Counted from the stretch's first letter, positions 1 through 8,556 are shown. The stretch is 64,000 bases of DNA from Pedobacter boryungensis (GCF_013204825.1 NZ_JABMKV010000001.1:372001-436000), one strand, 5' to 3'. The notes: generated from the sequence alone by a model not told the origin. Numbers and translations: made by a program.

Positions 1-1275
1 AACTTAGAAGATGATATTGCACTGAGTTTGGCTGCCTTAGGTATTCGTATCATTGCTCCAATGCCAGGTAAAGGAACAATTGGTATTGAAGTGCCAAATC
101 AGCATCCAGAAATGGTATCCATGCGAAGTATATTAAATACAGAAAAGTGGGCTACAAATACCATGGATTTGCCGATTGCTTTAGGAAAAACAATTAGTAA
201 TGAGGTTTTTATCGCCGATTTGGCTAAAATGCCACACTTATTAGTTGCTGGTGCAACTGGCCAAGGTAAGTCGGTTGGTATAAATGCTATTTTAGTTTCA
301 TTGTTATTTAAAAAACATCCAGCACAGCTGAAGTTTGTATTAGTTGACCCGAAAAAAGTAGAATTAACTTTATTTAATAGAATTGAAAGACACTTTTTGG
401 CCAAATTACCTGGTGAAGCCGATGCGATTATAACCGATACTAAAAAAGTTGTAAATACTTTAAACTCGCTGTGTATTGAAATGGATCAGCGTTATGATTT
501 GTTGAAAGATGCACAAGTAAGAAATTTAAAAGAGTACAACGATAAATTCATCAAGCGTAAACTTAACCCTAATAATGGGCATAGATTTTTGCCTTTCATT
601 GTGTTAGTGGTGGATGAGTTTGCAGATTTAATGATGACAGCTGGTAAAGAAGTAGAAGCGCCAATTGCTCGTTTAGCACAATTAGCCCGTGCAATCGGTA
701 TTCATTTAGTTTTAGCCACACAACGTCCATCAGTAAATATCATTACAGGTACAATTAAAGCGAATTTCCCAGCTAGATTGGCATTCAGGGTACTTTCAAA
801 AATCGATTCAAGAACTATTTTAGACAGTGGCGGTGCCGATCAGTTAATTGGTAGAGGGGATATGCTTTTATCAACCGGTAGCGACTTAATAAGGCTACAG
901 TGTGCTTTTGTTGATACACCTGAAGTTGACCGCATATCAGAATTTATTGGTAACCAACGTGGCTATCCTGATGCTTATCAATTGCCAGAATATATAGACG
1001 AAAATGCAGAATCAACCCGAGGTGATTTTGATCCAGATGATAGGGATCCTTTGTTTGAAGATGCAGCACAATTGATTGTAACACATCAACAAGGCTCTAC
1101 TTCCTTAATTCAACGTAAAATGAAATTGGGTTACAATAGAGCTGGTAGAATTATTGATCAATTAGAAGCCGCAGGAGTTGTTGGCCCGTTTGAGGGTAGT
1201 AAGGCACGAGAAGTTTTATTGCCAGATCAATATGCTTTGGAACAGTTCTTGAATAACCTAAACAACAAACAATAG
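1..1275 (+). CDS. ftsK: DNA translocase FtsK, C-terminal part (5' end outside window)
   Basis: The reading frame is open from the first base, so this is the 3' part of a gene that starts outside the window. FtsK is the septal double-stranded DNA pump that clears chromosome ends and activates XerCD at division. The motor is complete: Walker A GATGQGKS at residues about 84-91 of the visible part, Walker B LVVDEF at about 202-207, and the RecA-like signature LATQRPS. The C-terminal winged-helix gamma domain, which reads KOPS sites, covers roughly the last 65 residues (GSTSLIQRK...GRIIDQLE). The N-terminal membrane domain is not in the window. The gene is followed closely by lolA, an arrangement common in Bacteroidota. 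Identity is secure. Confidence 0.97.
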   Translation, partial: NLEDDIALSLAALGIRIIAPMPGKGTIGIEVPNQHPEMVSMRSILNTEKWATNTMDLPIALGKTISNEVFIADLAKMPHLLVAGATGQGKSVGINAILVSLLFKKHPAQLKFVLVDPKKVELTLFNRIERHFLAKLPGEADAIITDTKKVVNTLNSLCIEMDQRYDLLKDAQVRNLKEYNDKFIKRKLNPNNGHRFLPFIVLVVDEFADLMMTAGKEVEAPIARLAQLARAIGIHLVLATQRPSVNIITGTIKANFPARLAFRVLSKIDSRTILDSGGADQLIGRGDMLLSTGSDLIRLQCAFVDTPEVDRISEFIGNQRGYPDAYQLPEYIDENAESTRGDFDPDDRDPLFEDAAQLIVTHQQGSTSLIQRKMKLGYNRAGRIIDQLEAAGVVGPFEGSKAREVLLPDQYALEQFLNNLNNKQ

Positions 1276-1328
1276 ATGTATCGCTGCTAACCAGTTTTGA
1301 AGTGTTGTTAGCACATAATTTAAAAAAC

Positions 1329-1979
1329 ATGAAAAAGATAATAGTAGGATTAGTAGTATTAAGTGCATTTAGTTTTACAGCAAATGCGCAAACAGATGCA
1401 AAAGCGAAAGCGATTTTAGCAGAGGTAAGTAAAAAATATCGTTCTTACGATGTGGTGAAAACAGATTTCACATTTACATTGAACAATGCACAAGCTAAAG
1501 TCAAAGAAACTCAGCAAGGTACTTTATATGTAAAAGCAAATGCAAATAAATATAAAGTTGCAATGACTAATCAAGATTTGATTAGTGATGGTAAAGTTCA
1601 ATGGACTTATCTTAAAGGTGATAAGGAAGTACAAATCTCTAATGTAGATAATAGTGGAGATGCTATTAATCCAGCAAAGATTTTTACCATTTATGAAAAA
1701 GGATTTAAATATTTATATACTGGCGAGAGCAAAGTTGGAACTAAAGTGTATCAAATGATAGATTTATCTCCAACAGATGCTAAAAAATCAGTCTTTAAAA
1801 TTCGTTTAAGTATTGATAAGGTTTCTAAGCAAATTGCCAATGTGGTTATTTTCGAAAAAAATGGAAATACTTATACATATAATGTGAAAACTTTCTCTCC
1901 TAATGTAAAAATACCAGAAACTACATTTGCTTTTGATGCTAAAAAATATCCAGGTGTTGAGGTAGTGGATTTAAGATAA
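1329..1979 (+). CDS. lolA: LolA-like outer membrane lipoprotein carrier protein
   Basis: This is a 216-residue periplasmic protein with a clear signal peptide (MKKIIVGLVVLSAFSFTANA, cut before Q). An upstream GTG at 1302 is in frame, but the ATG at 1329 places the signal peptide correctly and was chosen. The mature part matches the LolA/DUF4292-like lipoprotein-carrier fold: an N-terminal helix with YRSYDVVKTDF, then beta strands with SDGKVQWTYL and the late motif KISKQI-like VSKQIANVVIFEKNGN. LolA shuttles lipoproteins across the periplasm to the outer membrane. It lies 53 bp after ftsK and is closed by a strong terminator, so it may be co-transcribed with ftsK. LolA-like chaperone is well supported; strict orthology is inferred. 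Confidence 0.88.
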   Translation: MKKIIVGLVVLSAFSFTANAQTDAKAKAILAEVSKKYRSYDVVKTDFTFTLNNAQAKVKETQQGTLYVKANANKYKVAMTNQDLISDGKVQWTYLKGDKEVQISNVDNSGDAINPAKIFTIYEKGFKYLYTGESKVGTKVYQMIDLSPTDAKKSVFKIRLSIDKVSKQIANVVIFEKNGNTYTYNVKTFSPNVKIPETTFAFDAKKYPGVEVVDLR

Positions 1980-1998
1980 TTAATACAATTTACATGTT

Positions 1999-2029
1999 AA
2001 AAGGGTTTGGACACTGTTCAAACCCTTTT
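1999..2029 (+). terminator. Intrinsic terminator after lolA
   Basis: An 11-bp perfect stem (AAAAGGGTTTG with CAAACCCTTTT) around a 9-nt loop is followed by a T run. It lies 20 bp after the lolA stop codon. Confidence 0.9.
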
Positions 2030-2083
2030 TATTTTACCGCTTTTTTAAGTATTATTGCTAACCTTAAAACATATTAAAATAGT

Positions 2084-2848
2084 TTGAAGATCACATTTTT
2101 AGGTACAGGTACATCACAAGGCATTCCAGTAATTGGATGTAATTGTTCTGTTTGCCAATCTACAGATAAACGTGATAAAAGATTGAGAGTTTCAGTGTTG
2201 GTGGAAACTGAAGATAAAGTTATTGTAATTGATAGTGGCCCTGATTTTAGATATCAAATGTTAAGGGCAGGAGTAAAAGATTTAGATGCTATTCTTTTTA
2301 CCCACGAACATAAAGATCATGTTGCAGGCTTGGATGATATCAGACCTTTTAATTATATACTAAAAAAAAGAATAGATATTTATGCAGTTGAAAGAGTACA
2401 GGAAGCTTTAAAAAGAGAATTCTCCTATATATTTGCTGACACCAAATATCACGGCCTGCCACAAATAAACCTCCATACAGTAACAGATAAACCCTTTAAA
2501 GTAGGAGAAACAACTATCACTCCAATTGAGGTTTTGCATTATAAATTACCAGTACTGGGTTATCGATTTAAAGATTTCACCTATATTACTGACGCTAAAA
2601 CAATTTCTGAAGAGTCTTTAGAAAAAATAAAAGGAAGTAAATATTTAGTGATAAATGCCCTTCAAAAAGAAGATCACATCTCTCATTTTACTTTAAAGGA
2701 GGCAATTACTTTCGCGAGTAAAGCTGGTGCCGAAACTACTTATTTTACACATATGAGCCATAACTTAGGTTTGCATGCCGATATTGAAAAAGAATTACCG
2801 TCTTACATCAAATTAGCATATGATGGTTTAAGTTTTGAACTAGATTGA
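2084..2848 (+). CDS. MBL-fold metallo-hydrolase (PhnP/COG1235 type)
   Basis: This 254-residue protein is a metallo-beta-lactamase-fold hydrolase. The metal-binding set is complete: THEHKDH at 73-79 (H74, H76, D78, H79), H152, D170 and H223 in FTHMSH. An N-terminal CNCSVC cluster (residues 19-24) resembles the extra zinc site of PhnP-type phosphodiesterases. The start is TTG at 2084: the frame has no ATG nearby, and MKITFLGTGTSQGIP is the usual N-terminus of the family. PhnP hydrolyses cyclic phosphodiesters in phosphonate breakdown, but no phosphonate genes are nearby, so the substrate is unknown. It is followed by tRNA-Leu on the same strand. Confidence 0.88.
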   Translation: MKITFLGTGTSQGIPVIGCNCSVCQSTDKRDKRLRVSVLVETEDKVIVIDSGPDFRYQMLRAGVKDLDAILFTHEHKDHVAGLDDIRPFNYILKKRIDIYAVERVQEALKREFSYIFADTKYHGLPQINLHTVTDKPFKVGETTITPIEVLHYKLPVLGYRFKDFTYITDAKTISEESLEKIKGSKYLVINALQKEDHISHFTLKEAITFASKAGAETTYFTHMSHNLGLHADIEKELPSYIKLAYDGLSFELD

Positions 2849-2866
2849 TATATTTGCATTCCATTT

Positions 2867-2950
2867 ATCCAGGTGGCGAAATTGGTAGACGCACCAGCTT
2901 GAGGGGCTGGCGCCCTTAGGGGTGTGGGAGTTCGAATCTCCTCTTGGATA
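2867..2950 (+). tRNA. tRNA-Leu (anticodon GAG)
   Basis: The acceptor stem ATCCAGG pairs with CTTGGAT (one G-T pair) with discriminator A at 2950. The anticodon stem CCAGC/GCTGG encloses TTGAGGG, giving anticodon GAG at 2901-2903. There is a long class II variable arm and a T arm with loop TTCGAAT. CCA is not encoded. A terminator follows immediately. Confidence 0.96.
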
Positions 2951-2955
2951 CGAAC

Positions 2956-2983
2956 AAAAGCCTTCTTATTTGAGAAGGCTTTT
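2956..2983 (+). terminator. Intrinsic terminator after tRNA-Leu(GAG)
   Basis: An 11-bp perfect stem (AAAAGCCTTCT/AGAAGGCTTTT) with a 6-nt loop and a following T-rich stretch begins 5 bp after the tRNA 3' end. Confidence 0.88.
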
Positions 2984-3111
2984 GATTTTCTTTAACATTC
3001 CTTATTCTGAGAGCATAGGTTCAATCAATTTAGGTAATGTGATTTTTCATGCGATAATATCTAGAACATTCACTAACTTACAAAAGACCAATCTACTGTG
3101 AGTTACCGAGT

Positions 3112-4818
3112 ATGAATAACACCGATCTATACAATCTTTTTGAACTATCTCCAGTGCCTATGTGGGTATTTGAAGTGAAGAGCTTACGTTTTTTAGATGT
3201 TAATGTTGCTGCAACAATAGAATATGGATATACAAAAGAAGAGTTCCTTTTAATGGATATAATGAGTATTCGACCCATTGAAGATGTATCAGAAGTAAAG
3301 GGTATAGTAGAGGAAAATTCAAAAACAGGATCATTTTTTAGAAATGTGTTTCGACATCTTACTAAGAATGGAAAATTACTTTATGTACAAATAGCAAGCA
3401 ATGCTATTAACTATAAAGGTGTTCCAGCTAGATTAGTATTGGCAGTAAATGTAACTGAAAAATTTGAGGTTCAGCAAGCACTTTTGGTGAATGAGCGTCG
3501 CTTTAAGGCACTAGTGCAGGACGGCTCGGATATGATTACAATTATTGATAAAGAATTTAGGTACAGTTACGTTAGCCCTGCTTCCCAAAGAGTGTTTGGG
3601 GTTTCACCTGAGTTCTTTATAGGAAAGAAGGCTTTTGATTTTATTCATAAAGACGATATAGCACGGGTAGAACAAGAAGCAGTGGAAATATGGAACAAGA
3701 AGACGATACAGTTATCACCTTATCGTTATAAAGATGCAGTGGGCGGATGGTTATGGATTGAAACGAAGGCAACTAATCTATTTGATGATCCTGCCGTTGC
3801 CGGAATAGTATGTACTTCAAAAGATATTACTGAAAGAATTATAGCAGATCAACGAGTTGCAGAAAATGTAGAACGATTTAATATTGTTTCAAAAGCTACA
3901 AGTGATGTAATATGGGATTGTGATATCAAACAGGGAACTATTTTATGGAATAGGGCAATTGATGGTATTTTAAAGCATCAATCGAAAGAACGAACCAGTC
4001 TCGATTGGTGGAAAGAACACATTCATCCTCAAGATCGAGATCGGGTCATGGTAAAACTCGAAGAGCATATTTCTAAAGGAATCTCAAGATGGATGGATGA
4101 GTACAAATTTTTATGTGGGGATGGCACCTATAAAAATATCTTTGATAGAGGATTTGTGATGGTTAATGATGCAGGAAAAGCTTATAGGATGATTGGAGCA
4201 ATGCAAGATATTACAGATAGAAAAAGAGAAGAGGAGTGGTCCAAACTATTAGAATCCGTAGTCGTAAATACCTCAGATGGAGTGCTCATTACGGATACAT
4301 CTAGCCCCTCTCCAATAATTATTTATGTCAATCAGGCTATGGTAGAAATGTCAGGATATACTAGAGAAGAGTTGATTGGCAAATATCCAGATGTTCTTCA
4401 TGGTAGTAATACTAGTCAGGTCGAACTTTTAAAATTAAAATCAGCGATTGAAACTCGAACTTCTACTAAGGTAGAATTAATAAATTATACCAAAAATGGC
4501 GAGCAATATGATGTCAGTGTGAGCCTAACGCCAATTTTTGATGAGGATGGCCATTTGATGAGGTGGATTAGTATTCAACGCGATGTTAGTGAGCAACGTA
4601 GATATGTGGAGCAAATAGAGGAAAAAAATAGGAAACTTCAAGATATCAGCTGGTTGCAATCGCACGTAGTACGTACACCTCTTGCCAGAATAATGTCGCT
4701 AGTAGAATTACTAGAAAATACTGATGCAAGCCCACAACAGCTTGAACTTTTAACGTATATGAGAACTTCTTCTGATGAACTTGATCGAATTATTAGGGAA
4801 ATAGCTAATACCAATTAA
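3112..4818 (+). CDS. Multi-PAS sensor protein ending in a histidine-kinase dimerisation helix, no ATPase domain
   Basis: This 568-residue soluble protein has four tandem PAS/PAC modules, at about residues 5-115, 125-245, 250-375 and 376-505. The PAC-like ends are VTEKFEVQ, DITERIIADQ, DITDRKREEE and DVSEQRRYVE. The last 60 residues form a coiled region with the H-box-like SHVVRTPLARI, typical of HisKA (DHp) domains. The protein then stops. No N, G1, F or G2 boxes of a HATPase_c domain follow, and the next 165 bp do not encode one in any frame. It has no signal peptide or membrane helices. It may be a phosphorelay intermediate or dimerising decoy fed by another kinase, or simply a sensory scaffold; the ligand is unknown. 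Confidence 0.85.
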   Translation: MNNTDLYNLFELSPVPMWVFEVKSLRFLDVNVAATIEYGYTKEEFLLMDIMSIRPIEDVSEVKGIVEENSKTGSFFRNVFRHLTKNGKLLYVQIASNAINYKGVPARLVLAVNVTEKFEVQQALLVNERRFKALVQDGSDMITIIDKEFRYSYVSPASQRVFGVSPEFFIGKKAFDFIHKDDIARVEQEAVEIWNKKTIQLSPYRYKDAVGGWLWIETKATNLFDDPAVAGIVCTSKDITERIIADQRVAENVERFNIVSKATSDVIWDCDIKQGTILWNRAIDGILKHQSKERTSLDWWKEHIHPQDRDRVMVKLEEHISKGISRWMDEYKFLCGDGTYKNIFDRGFVMVNDAGKAYRMIGAMQDITDRKREEEWSKLLESVVVNTSDGVLITDTSSPSPIIIYVNQAMVEMSGYTREELIGKYPDVLHGSNTSQVELLKLKSAIETRTSTKVELINYTKNGEQYDVSVSLTPIFDEDGHLMRWISIQRDVSEQRRYVEQIEEKNRKLQDISWLQSHVVRTPLARIMSLVELLENTDASPQQLELLTYMRTSSDELDRIIREIANTN

Positions 4819-4983
4819 TCAACAGGATATTTTCTTAATACGCATTACAATCTAATTGATGATCCCAATAACTTCTAACCCTCAACTCCTCGAGTCTTAA
4901 TCACCCCCTAATGTTGACTTTTTTGCCAACCATTTTTCAATTAAAGTTGCCATATCTTAGTATAACCTTAAATCAATTTAAAA

Positions 4984-5478
4984 ATGGAAATAAAACCAGT
5001 AAGCAATCGCCTATATGCACTCATCGTATTATACGATATGAATACAAGCTTTTTCATTAGTGCTATTGACGGCATTTCTGATGAAGATGCACATCAGCGT
5101 TTAAATACAAAAGCTAACCATATAGCATGGATTAGTGGAAGTTTAGTAGAAGAAAGATATGAATTAGCAAAACTATTAGGCTTAGATCTAAAACAAACTG
5201 CCCACGAACTTTTTGCAGATCATAAAGGCATTCAAGAAAATGAAACATATCCAGCATTAGCTGATTTTAAGAAAGATTGGGAAAAAATCTCTCCAATTTT
5301 AAGAGAGAGACTGATGCAAACTACCGAAGAACAATTAGATAAAGTATTAGAATTTCCAGGTATGAGTTTCCCTATGTTCGAAATGGTTTCGTTTAACACC
5401 TATCGCGAAGCAAACTGCATTGGTCAAATTGCATTATGGCGCAGATTATTAAATTATGATGCAATGAAATATATGTAA
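4984..5478 (+). CDS. DinB-fold protein with altered metal site
   Basis: This 164-residue protein has the four-helix DinB/YfiT fold pattern (helix 2 NHIAWISGSL with H46, final helix with IGQIALWRRLL). DinB proteins are often thiol (bacillithiol) transferases using three metal-binding histidines. Here the usual HEAxHxGQ motif reads REANCIGQ (R141, C145), so two of the three ligands are replaced and metal binding is probably lost. It sits 14 bp upstream of a second DinB-fold gene that keeps its histidines, which looks like a tandem pair in one operon. The function is unknown; fold assignment is fairly sure. Confidence 0.78.
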   Translation: MEIKPVSNRLYALIVLYDMNTSFFISAIDGISDEDAHQRLNTKANHIAWISGSLVEERYELAKLLGLDLKQTAHELFADHKGIQENETYPALADFKKDWEKISPILRERLMQTTEEQLDKVLEFPGMSFPMFEMVSFNTYREANCIGQIALWRRLLNYDAMKYM

Positions 5479-5492
5479 TTAATAAATACGTT

Positions 5493-6011
5493 ATGATAGC
5501 AACAACACAAGTTCTAAACGATTTCAATACAACCTTTTCCGATTTAGAAAATGCAATTTCATTAGTTGAAGAAGAAGATTTTAATTGCATTCCTTTTCCA
5601 AATAGCTGGACAGCTGGACAGGTAGTACAACACATTATATTAGCTAGTGCGGGCTTTTCAGAAGTTCTAAATGCAAAAGTTAAACCTAGCGATAGGGCTG
5701 CAGATGAATTAATTCCTAGAATTAAAACTGACTTTCTAAACTTTGATATAAAAATGAAGTCTCCAGATTTTATCTTACCAGAGGAAAAAATGTATGATAA
5801 AGTTGACCTATTGAAAACGATAAAGGAAATTAAAACTGATATTAACAAACAGATAGAAACCTTAGACCTTACTCAAACATGTTTAGCTTTCGAATTACCA
5901 GTTTACGGCTTTTTAACGCGATTAGAAGCCATTTACTTTGTAATCTATCATACACAAAGACATTCACATCAATTAAATAACATAGCGATTGCTTTGTCTA
6001 ATAAACCATAA
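5493..6011 (+). CDS. DinB superfamily protein
   Basis: This 172-residue protein has the DinB_2/YfiT-like pattern: SWTAGQVVQHI with H47 in helix 2, and YHTQRHSHQL with H153, H157 and H159 near the end, consistent with an intact metal site. Proteins of this family include metal-dependent thiol transferases, but the substrate cannot be told from sequence. It follows the other DinB-fold gene with a 14-bp gap and probably shares its transcript. It may act as the catalytic partner of the upstream degenerate copy; that is inference. Confidence 0.82.
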   Translation: MIATTQVLNDFNTTFSDLENAISLVEEEDFNCIPFPNSWTAGQVVQHIILASAGFSEVLNAKVKPSDRAADELIPRIKTDFLNFDIKMKSPDFILPEEKMYDKVDLLKTIKEIKTDINKQIETLDLTQTCLAFELPVYGFLTRLEAIYFVIYHTQRHSHQLNNIAIALSNKP

Positions 6012-6091
6012 ATCTTAAAAAAATTCAACTGAAAACTCAAGATAATTTTTAAAAAATGAATTATCTTGTAATAAACTTAAACTAAATTAAT

Positions 6092-6484
6092 ATGAAAATC
6101 GCAATTATCATTGTTAGAAGCCTACTCGGCTTAATGTTTGTTTTTGCTGCAGTTGTCGTTCTTTTTAAAATTCCAATGGAACAACCACCAATGACACCCA
6201 GTGCAACAGCTTTTATGACCGGCTTAATGTCAGGGAATTATTTTATGACATTACTGAAAGTGATTGAATTAGTTTGTGGTATTTTACTGCTTATTAATTT
6301 TTGGGCACCATTGGCAACTGTAGTATTATTTCCAATTACCGTTAATATTCTGTGCTTTCATGCATTTCTTGATGAACCTAAGAATTTGCCAAGTGCATTA
6401 TTTTTAATTGGAGCGAACTTGTTTTTAGCATACGCATATCGTAAAAACTATGCAGGACTATTAATGTCAAAACCAATTCAATAA
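6092..6484 (+). CDS. DoxX-like integral membrane protein
   Basis: This 130-residue protein has four predicted membrane helices (about residues 3-24, 52-70, 73-93 and 101-117). The N-terminal pattern with RSLLGLMFVFAAVVVLF and the second-helix pattern LKVIELVCGILLLINFWAPLA are typical of small DoxX-family proteins. It has no catalytic motif and its role is unknown. It lies 80 bp after the DinB pair and could be transcribed with it. The length is normal for the family. Confidence 0.82.
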   Translation: MKIAIIIVRSLLGLMFVFAAVVVLFKIPMEQPPMTPSATAFMTGLMSGNYFMTLLKVIELVCGILLLINFWAPLATVVLFPITVNILCFHAFLDEPKNLPSALFLIGANLFLAYAYRKNYAGLLMSKPIQ

Positions 6485-6488
6485 AATC

Positions 6489-6547
6489 CGTTACAAAATT
6501 GTAACGTTTCACCTGTCGATGGTCTAAATAAAAGATAATCGACAGGT
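6489..6547. promoter_or_regulatory. Two adjacent perfect inverted repeats before the 89-residue gene
   Basis: The first dyad (6489-6506) is CGTTACAA-AA-TTGTAACG. A 2-nt spacer cannot make an RNA hairpin loop, so it looks like a DNA-binding site. The second (6511-6520 and 6538-6547) has 10-bp perfect arms ACCTGTCGAT/ATCGACAGGT around 17 nt and could be a hairpin or a second operator. Both lie in the 78-bp gap between the DoxX-like gene and the next gene. Confidence 0.5.
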
Positions 6548-6562
6548 AATAAAAAATAAATC

Positions 6563-6832
6563 ATGGTTGAAGTTTTTAAAACAGATGTAGTAAACTGTAA
6601 TGATGCACAAAAGCTGATTGATCAGCTACATGAAAACTTTAATGGATATCTCGCAAACTTCGATTTGGAAGATTGCGATTTAATTCTCAGAATTGAATGT
6701 TCTACTAGCCTAATAAATGCTAAATCAATTATTCAATTTTTAAAAGAAAGAGGATTTCATGCAGAAGTTTTACCCGATAATCTGGAACCTAACTTTGCTA
6801 CATTCCAAAACCTACGTGTTTCTGAACAATAA
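6563..6832 (+). CDS. Small hypothetical protein
   Basis: This is an 89-residue acidic soluble protein that I do not recognise. Its pattern, a strand (VEVFKTDV), a helix (NDAQKLIDQLHENF), a strand (CDLILRIECS), a helix (NAKSIIQFLKERG) and a strand (HAEVLPD), suggests a ferredoxin-like alpha/beta sandwich as in HMA or ACT-like small domains. There is no CxxC metal motif; cysteines are at 12, 38 and 46. It is probably a real gene, because base composition is like its neighbours, it starts with ATG, and two perfect dyads precede it. Confidence 0.65.
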   Translation: MVEVFKTDVVNCNDAQKLIDQLHENFNGYLANFDLEDCDLILRIECSTSLINAKSIIQFLKERGFHAEVLPDNLEPNFATFQNLRVSEQ

Positions 6833-6921
6833 GATCATAATTATCTATTGTCCGAGTTAAATTGTAAATTTTATTTTTAAAACCTATTTATTAACTTTAT
6901 GAACAGTTAAAACCTATCCCT

Positions 6922-7356
6922 ATGCTCAAGAACTTATCTTTATTATTCGTATTTGTTAGTTGTACGCTCTCCGTTTTTGCACAAAAAAAAGACGATATTT
7001 TAGGTAAATGGGTCAATCCTACGGGCGAAGGTCAAATTGAAATTTATAAAAAAGCTGATAAATATTGCGGCAAATTAGTTTGGATTAAAGAACCAAACGA
7101 TGATAATGGGAGACCAAAATTGGATATTAAAAATCCAACAGCGAGTTTACGTTCAAGACCAGTGATGGGACTAGAAATATTGAAGAATTTTGTTTTTGAA
7201 GATGGAAAATGGACTGATGGAACAATTTATGACCCTAAAACAGGTAAAACCTATAGCTCTAATCTATCAATAAAAGAAAACGGTCAATTAAATATTAGAG
7301 GATATATTGGTATTTCGATCATTGGAAGATCAGAAAGTTGGAAGAGAGTAAAATAA
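6922..7356 (+). CDS. DUF2147 family secreted protein
   Basis: This 144-residue protein has a signal peptide (MLKNLSLLFVFVSCTLSVFA, cut before Q). The mature part fits DUF2147: ILGKWVNPTGEGQIEIYK at the start, then CGKLVWIKEP, GLEILKNFVFEDGKWTDGTIYDPKTGKTY, and a C-terminal IRGYIGISIIGRSESWKR. DUF2147 proteins form a lipocalin-like beta barrel and have no known enzymatic role. It is probably periplasmic and monocistronic. Confidence 0.88.
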   Translation: MLKNLSLLFVFVSCTLSVFAQKKDDILGKWVNPTGEGQIEIYKKADKYCGKLVWIKEPNDDNGRPKLDIKNPTASLRSRPVMGLEILKNFVFEDGKWTDGTIYDPKTGKTYSSNLSIKENGQLNIRGYIGISIIGRSESWKRVK

Positions 7357-7437
7357 ACTTTCTTATCTTCATCTGGTTAATTCAAACAACAACGCTACCG
7401 TAAACCATCATAACCATTGATCACAAATAATCTACAT

Positions 7438-8454
7438 ATGAAAAATATTTTCTGGCTTTTATTACTTGTTTCTTCTTTCAGCTATGCGCAAAGCTATACA
7501 TTAAAACCATTAACATCCGGTAAAAACACAAGTATGCGTGGTTTATCAGTTGTATCAGATTCTACAGCATGGGTAAGTGGCAGTAACGGACAGGTAGGTA
7601 AAACCTTAGATGGTGGTAAAACTTGGGAATGGACTCAACCAAAGGGGTATGAAAAATTAGATTTTAGGGATATTGAAGCATTCGATCGTTTAAAAGCAAT
7701 TGTGGTAAACGCAGGCTCTCCCGCTTACATCCTTTCTACCATTGATGGAGGAAAGAGTTGGAGAGAGGTTTACAAAAACACAGATTCAGCTATTTTTTTA
7801 GATGGAATGGGTTTCTGGGACGAACAACAAGGAATTATTTTTGGCGACCCAATTAACAATAAAATGCAGCTTTTAAAAACCACTGATGGCGGTTTAACTT
7901 GGCAGGATATTTCAAAGAACTTAAAGAAAGATTTAAAAGTTGGCGAAGCTGGTTTTGCTGCAAGTGGAACAACCATAAGAACCACAAAAGATGGCAAGGT
8001 ATGGATTGCCAGTGGGGGATCGACGTCTAAAATTTATTATTCTAACAATTATGGACAAAAATGGAAAGTGTACGACTGCCCAATTATACAAGGGGAAAGT
8101 AGCACAGGACCATTTTCAATTGCATTTTATGATGCAAAAAAAGGAATTGCAGTTGGGGGTAATTACTTAAAGGATAAAGAAAGTATAAATAATGCTGTTC
8201 TCACTACTAATGGTGGTAAAACATGGTCTAAGCCACAAAAATCTGTGAGTGGTTATCGTTCTGCTGTAGAGTATATTACAGATCAATTGTGCTTTGCAAC
8301 AGGCTCTTCAGGTACAGACGTTTCTACTGATGGCGGCAAAAATTGGACAAATATTTCTACCTTAAACTTCAATGCTATTCAAAAAGCGAAAAACGGTAAG
8401 TTAATCCTGTTAACTGGAAATAGAGGGCAGATTTATCAAATTACTTCTTTCTAA
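7438..8454 (+). CDS. Ycf48/BNR-like secreted beta-propeller protein
   Basis: This 338-residue protein has a signal peptide (MKNIFWLLLLVSSFSYAQ). A TTG 21 bp upstream is in frame, but the ATG at 7438 begins the signal peptide. The mature protein is built of propeller blades carrying repeated Asp-box-like motifs: TLDGGKTWEW, TIDGGKSWRE, TTDGGLTWQD, SNNYGQKWKV, TTNGGKTWSK and STDGGKNWTN. This is the pattern of the Ycf48-like/oxidoreductase family. Ycf48 assembles photosystem II in phototrophs; the many non-phototrophic homologues have no defined role. Probably periplasmic or surface-exposed. Confidence 0.85.
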   Translation: MKNIFWLLLLVSSFSYAQSYTLKPLTSGKNTSMRGLSVVSDSTAWVSGSNGQVGKTLDGGKTWEWTQPKGYEKLDFRDIEAFDRLKAIVVNAGSPAYILSTIDGGKSWREVYKNTDSAIFLDGMGFWDEQQGIIFGDPINNKMQLLKTTDGGLTWQDISKNLKKDLKVGEAGFAASGTTIRTTKDGKVWIASGGSTSKIYYSNNYGQKWKVYDCPIIQGESSTGPFSIAFYDAKKGIAVGGNYLKDKESINNAVLTTNGGKTWSKPQKSVSGYRSAVEYITDQLCFATGSSGTDVSTDGGKNWTNISTLNFNAIQKAKNGKLILLTGNRGQIYQITSF

Positions 8455-8526
8455 ATCAAATTATCAATCCATTGTCATAAATGAGATACATTTTTGATAG
8501 ACAGTGTGTCAATTTAATTATATCTC

Positions 8527-8534
8527 TACTTTTG
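8527..8534 (+). promoter_or_regulatory. Bacteroidota -7 promoter box (TACTTTTG) of the efflux operon
   Basis: TACTTTTG fits the consensus TAnnTTTG exactly. The -33 TTTG at the expected place is poor. The box sits directly upstream of the operator-like dyad and 32 bp before the TetR start codon. Confidence 0.6.
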
Positions 8535-8536
8535 TA

Positions 8537-8556
8537 GTTTAACAAAAATGTTAAAC
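8537..8556. promoter_or_regulatory. Candidate TetR operator (perfect dyad)
   Basis: GTTTAAC-AAAAAT-GTTAAAC is a perfect 7-bp inverted repeat with a 6-bp spacer. It begins 2 bp after the TACTTTTG promoter box and ends 10 bp before the tetR-type start codon. The position over the likely transcription start is what is expected for autorepression by the TetR protein encoded next. Confidence 0.72.

Noticed and set aside
1285..1313. Inverted repeat TGCTAAC/GTTAGCA between ftsK and lolA as a terminator
   Set aside because: The stem is only 7 bp with a 15-nt loop and no T tract; co-transcription of ftsK and lolA remains more likely.
4819..4983. A frameshifted ATPase domain downstream of the multi-PAS protein
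   Set aside because: The 165 bp are too short and contain no N- or G-box-like sequence in any frame.
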